A stretch of DNA of 64,000 bases, from positions 62,001 to 126,000 of the forward strand of contig JAKJXP020000032.1 of the NCBI GenBank assembly GCA_022225965.2. Direction: 5' to 3'. Below the pieces are notes generated by a model, which worked only from the letters and a program-made list of their open reading frames with translations, had not been told where the DNA came from and ran no database searches. Position numbers and translations under genes: made by a program. Below are positions 11,234 to 23,564 of the stretch, piece after piece (within the stretch, counting starts at the first letter, position 1; the number at the start of each line of letters is the position of its first letter). Source of the stretch: Diatrype stigma (Eukaryota; Ascomycota; Sordariomycetes; Xylariales; Diatrypaceae).

Positions 11234-14128
11234 CTATTCCGTCTTGTTGCTTCCCTCCTCCTCGGCCGGCTTCTCGGCTGCTGCCGTGGCATCTTCCTTC
11301 ACATCGTCCGTACCAGTGATGGGCTTCTCTGCAGACTCAACAGACTCAGACTCGGCGGCCTTCTCCTCGCCTGATGAAGGCTCGGCATTGGAAGGTTCAT
11401 CCGCAGGCTCCTGGGCAGGCTCCTGAGCAGGCTCCTGAACAGGCTCCTGGGCAGGCTCCTGGGCAGGCTCTTGGGCAGGCTCCTGGGCTGGCTGGTGAAC
11501 GAGATCTTCAATGTCCTCGACCTTCTCCGCTTCTGCAGTCAAAGTGGGAGCAGGAGAGGCAGACTTGCTCTCTTCAGCCGACTCGACAGCCACCTCTGCC
11601 TCTGCCTCTGCCTCCGCTTGCGCCTCTGCCTCCGCTTCCGCTTCCACCTCTGCCTCCGTTTTCTCCGCGACAGGCGTAGCGGCAGTGTCAGTAGAGACCT
11701 TAGCCGCCTCAATAGCAGCATCCGCCGTCTCTGTCTGGGCAGTCACGGGAGCGACGGCTTCCGCTGTTGGCTCAATAGCCACCTCCTTCTCTGCCTCCTC
11801 TACTACGGGGGTACTAGCGGTCTCCTTGGACTCCTTGGCCGTCTCGATGGCTTCTTCCGCTGTCTCGGTTTGGGCGGCCACAGGGGCGACTTCCTTTGCC
11901 GTTGCTTTCGGCTGCTGCTCTGCGGGTGTCTTGGGCGTACGGGCCACCGCCTTCGGCTTGTCTGAGGCCTGGATCTTCGCCGCGGCCTTCTTAGCGCTAG
12001 CCTCAACATCTCTAGTAGGTAATGTCCGCTTGGGCTGCGTGGTCGAAGCAGGGGTGTGTTTCCGTGGGGGTGTAACGGGCGCCTTATCGGCCGTCTTGCT
12101 CTGGCTGCTCGCGGTAGGCCGCATCATCCGTGCAAGGAATCCCTCGTCGACGTGGTTCTCTCGCTTAGTAACGGGGTGGTCCTTGGCTACCTGCTTGGGC
12201 GGTGGCCCAAGGCTAGGTCGAGGTCTGGTGACATTGGAGTTTTGGCGCTTCAAACCCTTGATAGCCGGGGTAGTACCTGCTGTCGACGCACTGGCTCTGC
12301 TAGCTGGCCTGTGGGAGGCAGGGTGCCCGTTGTTTTGTGCATTGCCTGAGGCGCGGGAGTTGGTCTGTCTGCCAGGGGCTGCAGCTGCAGCGCCATTGCC
12401 AAGCTTTGAAGCTGATGCAGTAGTATGCGTCGTGAGAGAAGGGGGCAGAGTGATAGGTCGAGTCGGCGACTTGGACTTTGGCCTGGCAGCTGTCGTGCCT
12501 GGAGACAAGGTGGCAGATGCTGGTTTCTTGGCAGCAGTGGCTGTAGATTTGGGAGCGGGCGTTTTCTTTGCCGCTGTCTGGTCCCTCGAAGCTCCACTGG
12601 TAGTGGCAGCCTTCTTCTCTGGGGCTGGGGTCGTTGTCTTGGCCGGCTCTTTCGCGTGGCTCTTTGCCGCGGTCGTTGTGGGTGACTTTTTGGCCTTGGG
12701 GACAACCTTTGTGGTGGTCGTCGTGATAGGGGCAGTTCTGGGAGTAGATTTGCTCGTTGGGGCTTTTGCTTCACCCGTTGCAGCTTTGGCTTCCTTTGCT
12801 GGGGCCTTTTCTTCCTTTGACTTGTTTGCTGGAGCCTTGGCTTCGCCCACTGGAGCCTTCACTTCGTTGGCTGCAGGCTTTTCTTCGCTCGCTGGGGCCG
12901 CTTCTTTGCTTGGTGTCGCTGTTATGGGCAGCGGTGACTTCAGACCATCGCCAATGCCATCGGAAGTATGATCGCCCTGGATAACTTTCTTGTCCGCAGG
13001 GAAAGTCGGCTTCATCTTGGCCTTCGGGGCCTTCGGCTCCTCATCTGTAATCTTGTCTGGGTTGGGATTTGGCACGATGTTTTCATTGCTTTCACTGCTC
13101 TTCTTGGTCGGGCTCTGTGTAATCTGCCTGGAGATCTGAGCAACAAACTCCGGGGACAGATTGTTCTTCAAGGAATTGGGGTTCTTGGTTGTCATGTTGT
13201 CGGCGAAGACGTCGGACTTCTCGGATGTAGGCTGGGGTGTAGTTGTTCCAGTCTCGTTGCTTAATCTCCTGCTTGATACCGATACCGAGTCGCCACTAGG
13301 GTCTCTTCTTAATCCTATGCGACCATCTTTCTCCACTGCTACGAATGATGTGCGGACTTTGGAGAGCGGGCGAGGCGAGTCGGGAGTTGGGGTTCCTGGA
13401 AATGGAGGGTTTAAGTTAGCTATGCTGTACCTATGGTAGAGCTCCTGGGGGGGCAACGGAGGACTGGATTGGCTTTTGCTAGCAGGTAACACGAATTGTG
13501 GCCGGGGTCTCTGGAAGCGACCACACAATGACGCAGTGAAATGTGGATTGGGCAAAGGGTAGAGCAGTGCCTGGTGCCTGGTGCCTTGTGCCTGCCTCTA
13601 GAATTGTTGTGTGGAACGGAAGCTAGAGCCGGCGCAAACCATAAACAAATGGAACAGTGGAAAGACATTCGAAACAAGCACACCAGACCACCAGACCTCC
13701 AGACCTCCAGACGATGTCTAACAACCTGGGAAGGTGCTTTGAGAATACACGAATCTGCACTCTACTTCGAGCGTAGCAGTCGCAACAGGCATGTTTGTTG
13801 GTACCTATGTACATGTAGCTATATTCCTATCGACAAGCAAGCACTGTAGACTTCCATGTCGTAGGAAAATGCATGAATGTGCGCGGGTATCAATGCCGTG
13901 CTGTGACAGATAGACTGCGGTGGTAGGTATTTGCAGTGCATTTGTTATGGTGTACACGACATTGGCATAGAATGGGAAACAGCAAAGGAGCAAAAGAGCC
14001 TTGGAAGGTGCCATCTCATACATACCTCCTATGGAACGAATTGGACCCGGGGATCTCCCTCTGTCATCTGACGGGGCGGCGTCACCGCGCTGCTCAAACA
14101 TGGCGGCGAGACCCTTGACTCCCGACAT
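11234..14128 (-). CDS. mucin-like low-complexity protein with conserved N-terminal motifs
   Basis: Two exons, 14128-14026 and 13395-11234, joined through a GTATGT donor and TTTCCAG acceptor (codon G|GA), give 754 aa. The N-terminus MSGVKGLAAMFEQRGD followed by RGRSPGP and then PRPLSKVRTSFVAVEKDGRIGLRR is the part that recurs in filamentous-fungal homologues, often labelled mucin-7 or hypothetical in databases (from memory). Splicing brings these two halves together, which supports the join. The remaining chain is Ala/Lys/Pro/Thr-rich and basic, with poor sequence complexity. Near the C-terminus it turns acidic and carries seven to eight QEPA pentapeptide-type repeats (DNA about 11400-11500). 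No signal peptide or membrane segment is visible, so it is probably intracellular and largely disordered. A cytoskeletal or cortical scaffold role would be a guess. Confidence 0.8.
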
Positions 14129-14824
14129 GGTTGCGACTTGTTGTTCACTCGTCTCAACAACGGCAGGAGCGGTGGCGGCGGTAGTGGCAGCAGCAGCGGA
14201 AGTGTTCGTACACTTTCAACGGAAGTGCACAATGGATGGCGGCGATGCTGGATGTTTGTTGATAGGTAGGGGAGGCAAGGGCAGCTCGAATGGACTCTGT
14301 CAGATATCCATGTGCAGATAGCTATCAACAGGTATCAATCAATCACATATGTTCTCGTCACCGTCACCGTCACCGCGCAAAGGTACAGAACTGGATGGAT
14401 GTTGATAGCAGGCACATTCCCCTTTCGCGTCTGTCCAGTGCGGCAGCTCGCAGTTCAGTTTATAGGGGTTAAGTGGTTTGTATGTATGTAGTGGGTAGGT
14501 ATGTAGGTTTCGTTATTCAGCTATCCGGCTGAGGAAGGCAAATTAGGTCGTGTATCCGAATTAAAGGGGTAATAAGACGTACAATCAATGGAAGTGAGCG
14601 CCAAGTGGCAGCGAGAAGAAGATACCGAGATGGGAGGCGAGAAACAAGAGGCGGGAACAAGATGCGAGATGTAAACAGCCTGGCGGTGGATGGATGGATC
14701 AAAGTCAATAATAAATCAGTCGCATGGCCTCAGCATCGGGAAATCAAGTGAAATAGACCAGTGAAATATGCCCCAGATAAACTTATGCCAGAGCATTGAG
14801 CAACCAGAACCAGGCAGGTCGGTA

Positions 14825-14869
14825 GGTCCAGCAGGTCCAGCAGGTCCAGCAGGTCCAGCAGGTCCAGGT
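14825..14869. repeat. 9-bp tandem repeat
   Basis: The unit GGTCCAGCA occurs four times exactly (14825-14860), followed by a partial fifth copy. Confidence 0.9.
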
Positions 14870-15705
14870 CAGGCGCGCACGCGGGCGTGAAAGCGAGCAA
14901 GGTGGCCCGATTTCCCCACCCCCTGCCAAATGAAATCAATAGTGGGGACTGGCTTAATCAATGACCTCCCGCCCTCCTCCGGGTCCTCCCAGGCCTCCTT
15001 GGGTCTTGACTCTCTCTCAATGACTCTCTAGATGGGGAGAGCCCAGAGAACCCTACAGGTTCGTCCACGGTGCCACGGTACCACGCTGCCGCGATGCCAC
15101 GCTGCCACGGTGAAATTACATAGTACCCAATCGCTCCCCTCCCTGTCCACTCTCCTTAGCACCTGGGCAGCCTTTAGGTACTGCCTAACTCATCACCTGT
15201 ACCCATCACCTACATAGGTAGTATGTAATTACCTACTAGGTAATTTTATAACTAGCCGGCCTAGTAACTAATCTAGCTACCGAATGTCCATACATACAAC
15301 TGATACTTCGTACAGACCAGACGCATACAAACACACTGCAGGAGCTGCGTGGTGTGGTGAAGGTACACTACATACCTAGTCTCAGGGGTCAACCGTTGCC
15401 GTCTAAGCTCGCTGGCTAATCAAAGGCTACCAAGCCCTCGAGCTTCTAACTAGAAGAGAGTCCAATGGGGGAGAAATTACTCGACTGGCACCAATGAAGT
15501 TCCCGTCATGAACGGTGGAATGGTACCTGAGGTGACAGGTGTTGGGGGCATCGTAGCATGGTGTCATGGTGTCATGGTGGCATAAACTGCACAAATTGTC
15601 CTCCCTGCCTCTTTCACAGGACCGGCTGTTTGTTACATTTATCCACTTCATGCTGGTCTCGCATCCGCAGTACTTGGTGTATTAATAACCCTTCTTAATG
15701 CGTGG

Positions 15706-15740
15706 CTATTTCCTATTTCCTATTTCCTATTTCCTATTTT
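15706..15740. repeat. 7-bp tandem repeat
   Basis: The unit CTATTTC occurs five times, the last copy ending in T instead of C. Confidence 0.9.
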
Positions 15741-16661
15741 GTATGTAGATATATATAGAATAATTAGAATATCAGCTCTTACTTTGCATTTCTGTATAAG
15801 TACCTAGTCAAGAGTTAAGGACATGTCTAAGTCAGACAAGAGGCTCTCTGGTTTAGACCGTCTCAGCACTGTCATTACATCAGCACATATGTTTGAGTTC
15901 TCGATTTACCCAACTCGTATAAGTGGTTACATCTCCGCCATTTGCAGCACTGTTCGACGAATGCAACCTCATAGGTACCATCGAAGTATCTTGCATAACT
16001 ATGGAAACGATAATACAACGGCATTTTTATTTCGTAATGATCGTGAAATTGTTGGTTACCTAGGTGATATGTTTCGAAAACGTACGTGCTATGTTTATCC
16101 GCACTGATAACTAGACTAATACGTAGAATGAAGCTGAGCTCAGACTCGATCCTCCTCTCCTCCCTCTGCGATCTATACCATCCTTCTTATATCCATACCC
16201 AGCCATCACACCGATGCCATGCAATGCAGCCAAGTAGCTGATGGCTTCCATCCCAATGCTTCCATTCGGACTAGAAGCACAGCAACGTTCAAACGTCCGA
16301 GTGAGTATGCAGAAGTGGTTTCAGATATGAGGGGGGTTCGTCTATGCGCTACGTGTTCCAGTTTCTCCTAAGTTACAACACCGATTGGACCTACGAAGTA
16401 ACTCCGCCAGTTCGCTGTTCTGCCGTCTGGTCTGGCCTTACCGTACTTTTGCCAATCGTTCAACTCGGGACTTGAATAATACAGACGTCGATGTTGATAG
16501 AATACATTATGGATCTGGACACGGATACGAAGTACTCCGTATTTATCTTATACAACCTGGAAACATACACATACAGGCGGACAGGCAGACTGATGGTAAA
16601 GTGACCAAACCCCCGAGATAATCGGCAACTTGACATCATCATTGGCCGGGCCATCCGTGCA

Positions 16662-16695
16662 TTGTGGTTGTGGTTGTGGTTGTGGTTGTGGTTGT
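16662..16695. repeat. TTGTGG hexanucleotide repeat
   Basis: Five to six tandem TTGTGG units. A related GATTGCGGTTGCGG run exists near 25438-25463. Confidence 0.85.
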
Positions 16696-17209
16696 GTGCA
16701 ATGTGCAAACGGCTTCATTTTCAATAGTTATACGAAGTATTCCAGGTTGTAAGTATTGTACATACATACTTAAATGTAGTATTGTACATAATTACCTCAT
16801 AACCGTTCCTGACCGTGACCGTGATGTGATGTAATTATCGGATCGAACCCTCTAAGCGCATAGTCCAATATCAAGAAAGGAGGCCCAAGCTCCGACTGCC
16901 CAAGCTCCCAGGCTCCCAGGCTCCCAGGCACAGGCAGGCTCCCAGGCCGCTAGCTAAATTGCGCCGATGGCGGAACCCCACAAGGGCGAGGTTCCGGCCA
17001 GGATCCCCACTATCGGGGTAGCTTGAGCCAATCCCGCCAATGACGCAGCTATAGCGAGGTACTTGGGTACTTGCGCAGCGGGAGCTTTCCACTGTAAATC
17101 GGAACAGGTTGTAAATTTTCGATTTTTCTTGTTCGCGATGGCTTCAGGCTTAGCACATTCCCCTCCGAACATCGCAAATAGCAGCTCGACGACCAATTGA
17201 ACCGCAGCC

Positions 17210-18510
<1,301 letters not shown>

Positions 18511-19389
18511 TCAGCTTGGTTGGTTAAAGAGTCAGGACAGGGCAAGGTGTAAATATAGGTAGATAAATGGACAGAAGCCTTTGTCGGGACCTCTGTCTCG
18601 GGTCTAAGGTGAGCTGCTGTTCAGATTATATGAGCATGATGACTGCGTATGTAAATACAGGATGAACCAAACGTTTACCTGGTTATATCGGACATAGACA
18701 AAAATAGGTGGGGTGACCAGAAACTTGGCTATGTGAAAAGGGGTATAGGTCAAAAAAAGAAGAAAAGGCGAGGCTATATACCAATCTAAGGACTTGATGA
18801 CAACACGAGGAAAATGATCATGATCTCGATCTATAACATCTCAGTAGCCTGTAAACAGAGCTGCCCTGAAGTCCTGGCCATGAACATAATGCCTGGACTG
18901 GGGCACCAAATTCAACGTATTGACATTCAATTCCAAAAAGTCTACAAGTCGAAGTACTCCCATGGTTTTTGCTGCTGAGCACCTCATTGTATGACCCATG
19001 AGCAGCAAGATTATGTCACTTATCAGTTGAAACGCCCATCCAGGTATTTCAGCATTTAGCAAAATTGGGTTTTATGTCACCCCTACGTAACTGGAGCAAC
19101 CACCTTTGATAAGCCTTGAGATTGCCTTGTCCTGAAGATGACGGGCCAACATTCACTGTCGCTACGAGATTGAGTCACCTGTTACGCTTGTGACATATGC
19201 AAAGAATGTAGCCCTTGCAAAGGCTTGGTCAATCTGAAATTCCTCGACACTATAAAGGGCCATGTAGGCTGCCTTCTCGAGACTCTTCCGAACTTTTCTT
19301 TTTCCTCAGCTGCATCAAGAAACTCAGAACACTTAGCTTTCCGCCATACGACCAACACAAAGCAACACACGAGAGATCTAGGAACCGCG
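18511..19389. other. intergenic DNA, no gene seen
   Basis: 3' flank of LYS12 and promoter of the 95-aa gene on the same strand. The minus frames here (18841-19062, 19182-19370) show no recognisable features. A pyrimidine-rich stretch near 19280-19310 precedes the start at 19390. Confidence 0.5.
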
Positions 19390-20036
19390 ATGTCTTCTCT
19401 AGGTTACACCGACGCTGAATGGGACGCACGTGTAAGCGAGCTGCTTCCTTCTCCCTTCCTACTCTACCCTCCCTGTAGCGTCAGCCATAGTCTTTCACCG
19501 GAGTCCAGAAGTGTCCCGCTGGACACTAAATATCCAGTTCGCAAAATATGAGTTGACTACGAGTGCCCAAAAGAAAGCCCGCTGATCGACTCGATTTTAA
19601 TTATAGGTCAAGAAGATGGCAAAAAAGGGCGTCGTCCTGCAGAAGTTTGACGAAAGCTGGACCTATGATAAAGACTATCCGAAGATCCCGAGCACACCTG
19701 TAAGCGAGTTGCCTCCTATTCCCTATCCCCTTCCCTCCGTGGTGTCCGTGCTGCTTTTTTCTTCCCCCGCCGAAAGTTCAGAGACTCTTGTTGGGCACGG
19801 GATATGGCCTACTAGCTCGATAAATACAACTTGATTATAAGCATGCCTCAATAGAAATCCCACTGATTTATTTCGATTTATAGTTTCGCAAGGAGAAAGC
19901 CGAAGTATCTGACGGTGCGGAACGCAAGGTCGATAACTCAGAGTTCAAAGCAATCTTCGCCGCTGCCGCCGCAGACGAGGGGAAGGGGAAGGGCAAGGCT
20001 CAGGACAATCCAGCAGACAAACGAAAGACCAGCTGA
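19390..20036 (+). CDS. small Lys-rich orphan protein (95 aa), three exons
   Basis: Exons 19390-19431, 19607-19699 and 19884-20036 join in phase 0 to give 95 aa starting MSSLGYTDAEWDARVKKMA. Continuous reading across both junctions, with standard GTAAGC donors and TATAG acceptors, supports the model. The middle has a short aromatic/acidic patch (KFDESWTYDKDYPKIPSTP). The end is Ala-rich and then strongly basic (KGKGKAQ, DKRKTS). No signal peptide, membrane segment or known domain is visible; a nucleic-acid or ribosome contact would be a guess from charge. The two introns (175 and 184 nt) resemble each other at both ends beyond the splice signals; see the findings. Unsplised reading would stop early in every frame, so annotation tools may miss the gene. 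Confidence 0.7.
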
Positions 20037-20826
20037 TGACCATGGCATATACTTGACACTCCGGCGGGGGCTTGTCTCGGGTGAAGGACAGGGGGGCTAG
20101 GGTGGGGCGAGAAAGGGGGTTGACTGATGAGCAGGATTTATTCGATTCTGTAATAGGGGTGGAGACGAGTAACACCAGTTTTCTTGTTCTGCTATTCGAA
20201 CTCTGGGTGAGCTCTACCTGGAAGCCTGGAATGGGGGATAGGGTGCATGTAACGACTCGCTCTGGCCTACGTAACAGATTCGTTACAGTAGACAGTCAGC
20301 TCTACATCGAATATGTATCCTACAGGGTGCGCATAATTAACAGCCTCCCTGCCAAGGCTGACTTACAAAGTTGACTGAAAAAATCCTTTGATCACTTGGA
20401 CATAAGAAGAGCTGTGAAACGACTTTTATGATATGCATATATAGTAGTCAATAGCCGTTACTCGAGAAGAATGTGACCTTCAACGACTACATAGTCTTTA
20501 CACTCTGATCACTAAATACTGATGGAGAAATCTCTAAAAACCGGACTGACTCGAAAGACACAGTTTAATCTCTTATGTGCTAGATATACAAGCTCTGGTA
20601 TTTATACTCCAAGTAATAGTGGCTGGAAAGCCTGTCTGGGTCTCCCATGCTGCTAGGTTTCGGAGCGCACAGGATCTAGGCTAGAATCGTTTATGGGTGG
20701 ATGTCTAAATCAGTTATCAGGGCTACTATGCATACCGTTGCTAGTTTGTACAGCCAGAGGAAAAGGGGGGAAGTCTCCTTCCCACGCAAACACCTCCGCA
20801 CCCTACACGATTGATGTCCCTAGTTA
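20037..20826. other. intergenic DNA between convergent genes
   Basis: Shared 3' flank of the 95-aa gene (+) and the aminotransferase (-). The frame at 20072-20374 has no recognisable features. Nothing else is seen. Confidence 0.5.
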
Positions 20827-22113
20827 TCATGTAAGGTGCTTCTTAACATAGGCACCCAACCTCTCCAGCGCCTGCTCAAGCACCTCCGTCTCGCTCGCAT
20901 ACCCGAAGCGCACGTAGCCCCTGAAGTCCTGCACGCCACTCTCGCCCCCACCCCCAAAGCACCGCGACCCCGGCACCAGCATGACCTTCGTCGTCTCGAG
21001 CAGATCCCTACAGAACGCCACATCGTCGACCGGTCTCCTCCCCCTCTCCCCCTTTCCCCCTTCGTTGTTGTCGTCGCTCTCGTACCGGTAAAACCGAACA
21101 AACGCCGTCGTGCCCGCCTGCGGCCTGACCCATTCGCAGAGGCCGAGGCGGGCGTGCTCGGCGACGAAGGCGTCGAGCATGGCCAGGTTGTCGCGCGCGA
21201 GGGCGGCGTTCCGCGCGCGCAGCTGCGGGCGCACGTCGTCGCCGAGCGCGTACGCGGCGATCTGGTCGTCGACCTGCGACACGCTGATGGCGGTGTAGTC
21301 GCGGGCGGCGGCGGCGGCGGCGAGGATGCCCCCGTCTCGCGACGCGAGCCACCCCACGCGGATCCCGGCTAGCGCCCACGCCTTGGACATGGAGCCCGTG
21401 ACGACGGTGCGGTCGTAGCCGAGGGCGAGGGCGGAGGGGGGCGGGGTGGAGGTGGGGATGGTGAGGCTGTGGTACAGGGGCCGGTACACCTCGTCCGAGA
21501 ACAGGATGATGTCGTGGCGGCGCGCGACGTCGGCGATGCGCGCGAGCACGTCGCGCGGTATGACGGCGCCGGTGGGGTTGTTGGGGTTGTTGATGACGAT
21601 CATTTTGGTGTTGGGCCGGATCAGGCCTTCCAGCGCGGCGACGTCGGGGACGAAGCCGTCCGCGGCCCGCAGCGGCCACAGCGAGACCTCAGCTCCGAGG
21701 GACGCGGGCACGGAGTACAGCTGCTGGTACGTCGGGTGCACGCAGACGACGTGGTCGCCGGGGCCGACGAGGCTGTAGAAAACCAGGTAGTTGGCGCCGA
21801 TGGCGCCCTGCGTGACGATGACATCATCGGGCTGGATGGCGACCTGATCGGGTGGTGGTGACCCGTCGTCGTCGTCTTCGGAGTAGGTCTTGGCGATGCC
21901 CCGGCGCAGTGCCTCGGAGCCCCGGATGGCGCCGTAGGTCATGGCACGGCCGAAGTCGACGGGCGGCGGGGCTAGGGTCTTCAGCCGGTTCAGCAGCACC
22001 AGCTGGTCGACCGAGATGGAGGCCGCGCACGTCTCGGAGATGTTGAGGACGCCCGGCGTCGTCTCGTACTCGTCCATCCATTGCTCGACGGCGAATGGGG
22101 GGATCTTCACCAT
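20827..22113 (-). CDS. PLP-dependent class I/II aminotransferase
   Basis: An intronless gene of 428 aa starting MVKIPPFAVEQWMDEYE. It is a fold-type I aminotransferase: the substrate/cofactor loop NPNNPTG at about residues 176-182, the Asp and Tyr that hold the pyridine ring in SDEVYRP (Asp207, Tyr210), the Schiff-base lysine in GSMSKAWALAGIRVGW (Lys244) with Arg252 after it, and a C-terminal RFGYAS arginine (about 402) for the substrate carboxylate. The length is usual for the family. The N-terminal part (EYETTPGVLNISETCAASIS) resembles the fungal group related to capreomycidine-synthase-like and MalY-like enzymes, so the amino acid used is unknown. An acidic insert (SEDDDDGSPPP, about 78-88) and a Gly/Glu/Lys-rich insert before the C-terminal domain look like surface loops. 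No targeting signal is seen; it is probably cytosolic. Confidence 0.88.
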   Translation of the reverse strand: MVKIPPFAVEQWMDEYETTPGVLNISETCAASISVDQLVLLNRLKTLAPPPVDFGRAMTYGAIRGSEALRRGIAKTYSEDDDDGSPPPDQVAIQPDDVIVTQGAIGANYLVFYSLVGPGDHVVCVHPTYQQLYSVPASLGAEVSLWPLRAADGFVPDVAALEGLIRPNTKMIVINNPNNPTGAVIPRDVLARIADVARRHDIILFSDEVYRPLYHSLTIPTSTPPPSALALGYDRTVVTGSMSKAWALAGIRVGWLASRDGGILAAAAAARDYTAISVSQVDDQIAAYALGDDVRPQLRARNAALARDNLAMLDAFVAEHARLGLCEWVRPQAGTTAFVRFYRYESDDNNEGGKGERGRRPVDDVAFCRDLLETTKVMLVPGSRCFGGGGESGVQDFRGYVRFGYASETEVLEQALERLGAYVKKHLT

Positions 22114-23105
22114 CTTGTTTTGTCTTGGTTTGTCTTGGTCTTGGATTGTGAAGTAGGTAGGTTATAGACAGATCTGGTGTCTCGGTATCGTCGTGGCTTT
22201 AAGCAGGAATATTGATGCTGGCAAGTAGGTATGTGTAGTAATTAGTCTAGGTCGTACTTTATTATACTGGAGGTTGATTCTTTATCTCAGGAACCAGGGG
22301 CTTTGGCCTATAAGTGTAAGTAGGTAGGAAGGTTCGTACGTAGGTCAGTACCTGGGTAAGTGACCGGCACTATTTAGCCCCTCTATCTCTATGCCGATTC
22401 GGCGTCCATCTTTCGGTGTCAACCGGAAGGCGCGCGCCGGTGGTGGGGAGAAGGAAAAGAAATGAAACTTGACACTTCGATGGAACACAGCCGGCCGAAA
22501 TCATCGACAGGCGGTTCTGACTACCCGCAAGTGGTAATGCCCGTGACATGTAACGCTGAAATAACGCTGATAGCTGGATAGGTACTGTAGCTTATATGAT
22601 CTGGATTGTGAAAGGCTTGACTCACTACCAAGCACGCAAAGTATCTATATTCTTCTACTGACGATATATCGCGGAAATATATCTAGCTGCCCATGTATCT
22701 ACTCCCATCTAGGCAAAATGAGACCCGTGCCCCTGACAGCCCTGACTAGAGCCAGCAATGTGCGGTGGATAGATAGTATGATAACTAGAGATTCTCAAAG
22801 GTTCTGAGTGACACAATGTCGTACTAGCCACCAGCCGGGTGTTTCCCAAAAACCACATGCGAATAAGAAATAAGAACCCATTAGAGGTGATGAGAATGGT
22901 GGGCACTCGTGTGTCGATTGAGCCGAGTCGCATCCGTGTAGCCATTTGATAGGGGCTAGTTTATGTAGATGGCGAGGTGGTACGACTAACTTCTGTGTTC
23001 ACGGCAGAGTACCCGACGGATAGAAAGCAATGCATGCGTGAGTGAGATTACTAGATAGGTCGGTAGGCTGGCAACAATTCAAACGAGAAGGGCTCCAATT
23101 CAAAA
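22114..23105. other. intergenic DNA, promoter of the aminotransferase
   Basis: Upstream of the aminotransferase (-) and downstream of the Dabb gene (-). A repeated TTGTCTTGG sequence lies just upstream of the aminotransferase start (about 22118-22145). No gene is seen; the frame 22709-22945 has no recognisable features. Confidence 0.5.
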
Positions 23106-23564
23106 TCAGAAGCTGTAGTCCACCACGATGACCTTCTCGATGATGGGTCCGGCGCTCTTTTTGAAGGCCTCGTGGGCGGCATCCTTCTCTACGTAGTAAT
23201 CCCTGTCCTCCAGACTGTCGAACTCGACCACGAACCCGTATTGGATCCCCGCCTGTGCGGAACGTGAGCGGGTTGGTCGGCTAAGGGATCGAAAGCCAAT
23301 CTTCACGGCCTGGGGAGACTGACCTGCATGCCCTCCTTCGAATTGTCCAGACCCCCGCTGATGGACTTGATGTACGGCTTCTGTGAGGTCGGGTGGATGC
23401 ATGCGTCCTTCAGCCCCAACATGCCTTCGAATGCCTTCATTTTTCGCCATCAGCTATCGGGGAAAGCATCTACGGGCAATACTGGGACTCCGACTCACAT
23501 TCTTCACAGACTCCGGGCTCGCGTCGGCCTTGAATTGAAAGAGGACGATGTGCTTGACAGGCAT
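23106..23564 (-). CDS. Dabb (stress-responsive A/B barrel) domain protein
   Basis: Three exons, 23564-23499, 23434-23324 and 23252-23106, all in phase 0, encode 107 aa. The protein begins MPVKHIVLFQFKADASPESVKN and continues AFEGMLGLKDACIHP, then GLDNSKEGMQ, and ends with QYGFVVEFDSLEDRDYYVEKDAAHEAF. KHIVLFQFK, the YxFVVEF strand and the RDYYVEKDAHxAF helix are the Dabb pattern. These small proteins form dimeric alpha+beta barrels; plant members respond to stress, and some fungal and plant relatives act as cyclases or decarboxylating enzymes. Which applies here cannot be told from sequence. The exon 2 acceptor is AAG rather than the usual CAG or TAG, chosen because an in-frame stop lies just upstream of it and because the join restores the conserved core. 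Confidence 0.85.

Larger units (their letters stand above)
14129..17209. other. divergent intergenic region with several tandem repeats
   Basis: Lies between the mucin-like gene (-) and LYS12 (+). It contains a 9-bp tandem GGTCCAGCA at 14825-14869, a 7-bp CTATTTC tandem at 15706-15740, a TTGTGG hexamer tandem at about 16662-16695, a CTCCCAGG cluster near 16904-16945 and four TACTTCGTA/TACGAAGTA motifs (15304, 16392, 16526, 16731). The 94-aa frame at 15823-16107 has no recognisable features. No gene is supported. Confidence 0.5.

Noticed and set aside
11511..12971. 486-codon plus-strand frame opposite the mucin-like gene
   Set aside because: Antisense shadow of a low-complexity gene; the repetitive Ala/Val/Ser composition reflects the opposite strand.
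15823..16107. 94-codon plus-strand frame in the mucin-LYS12 gap
   Set aside because: No domain, no splice partners and ordinary intergenic composition.
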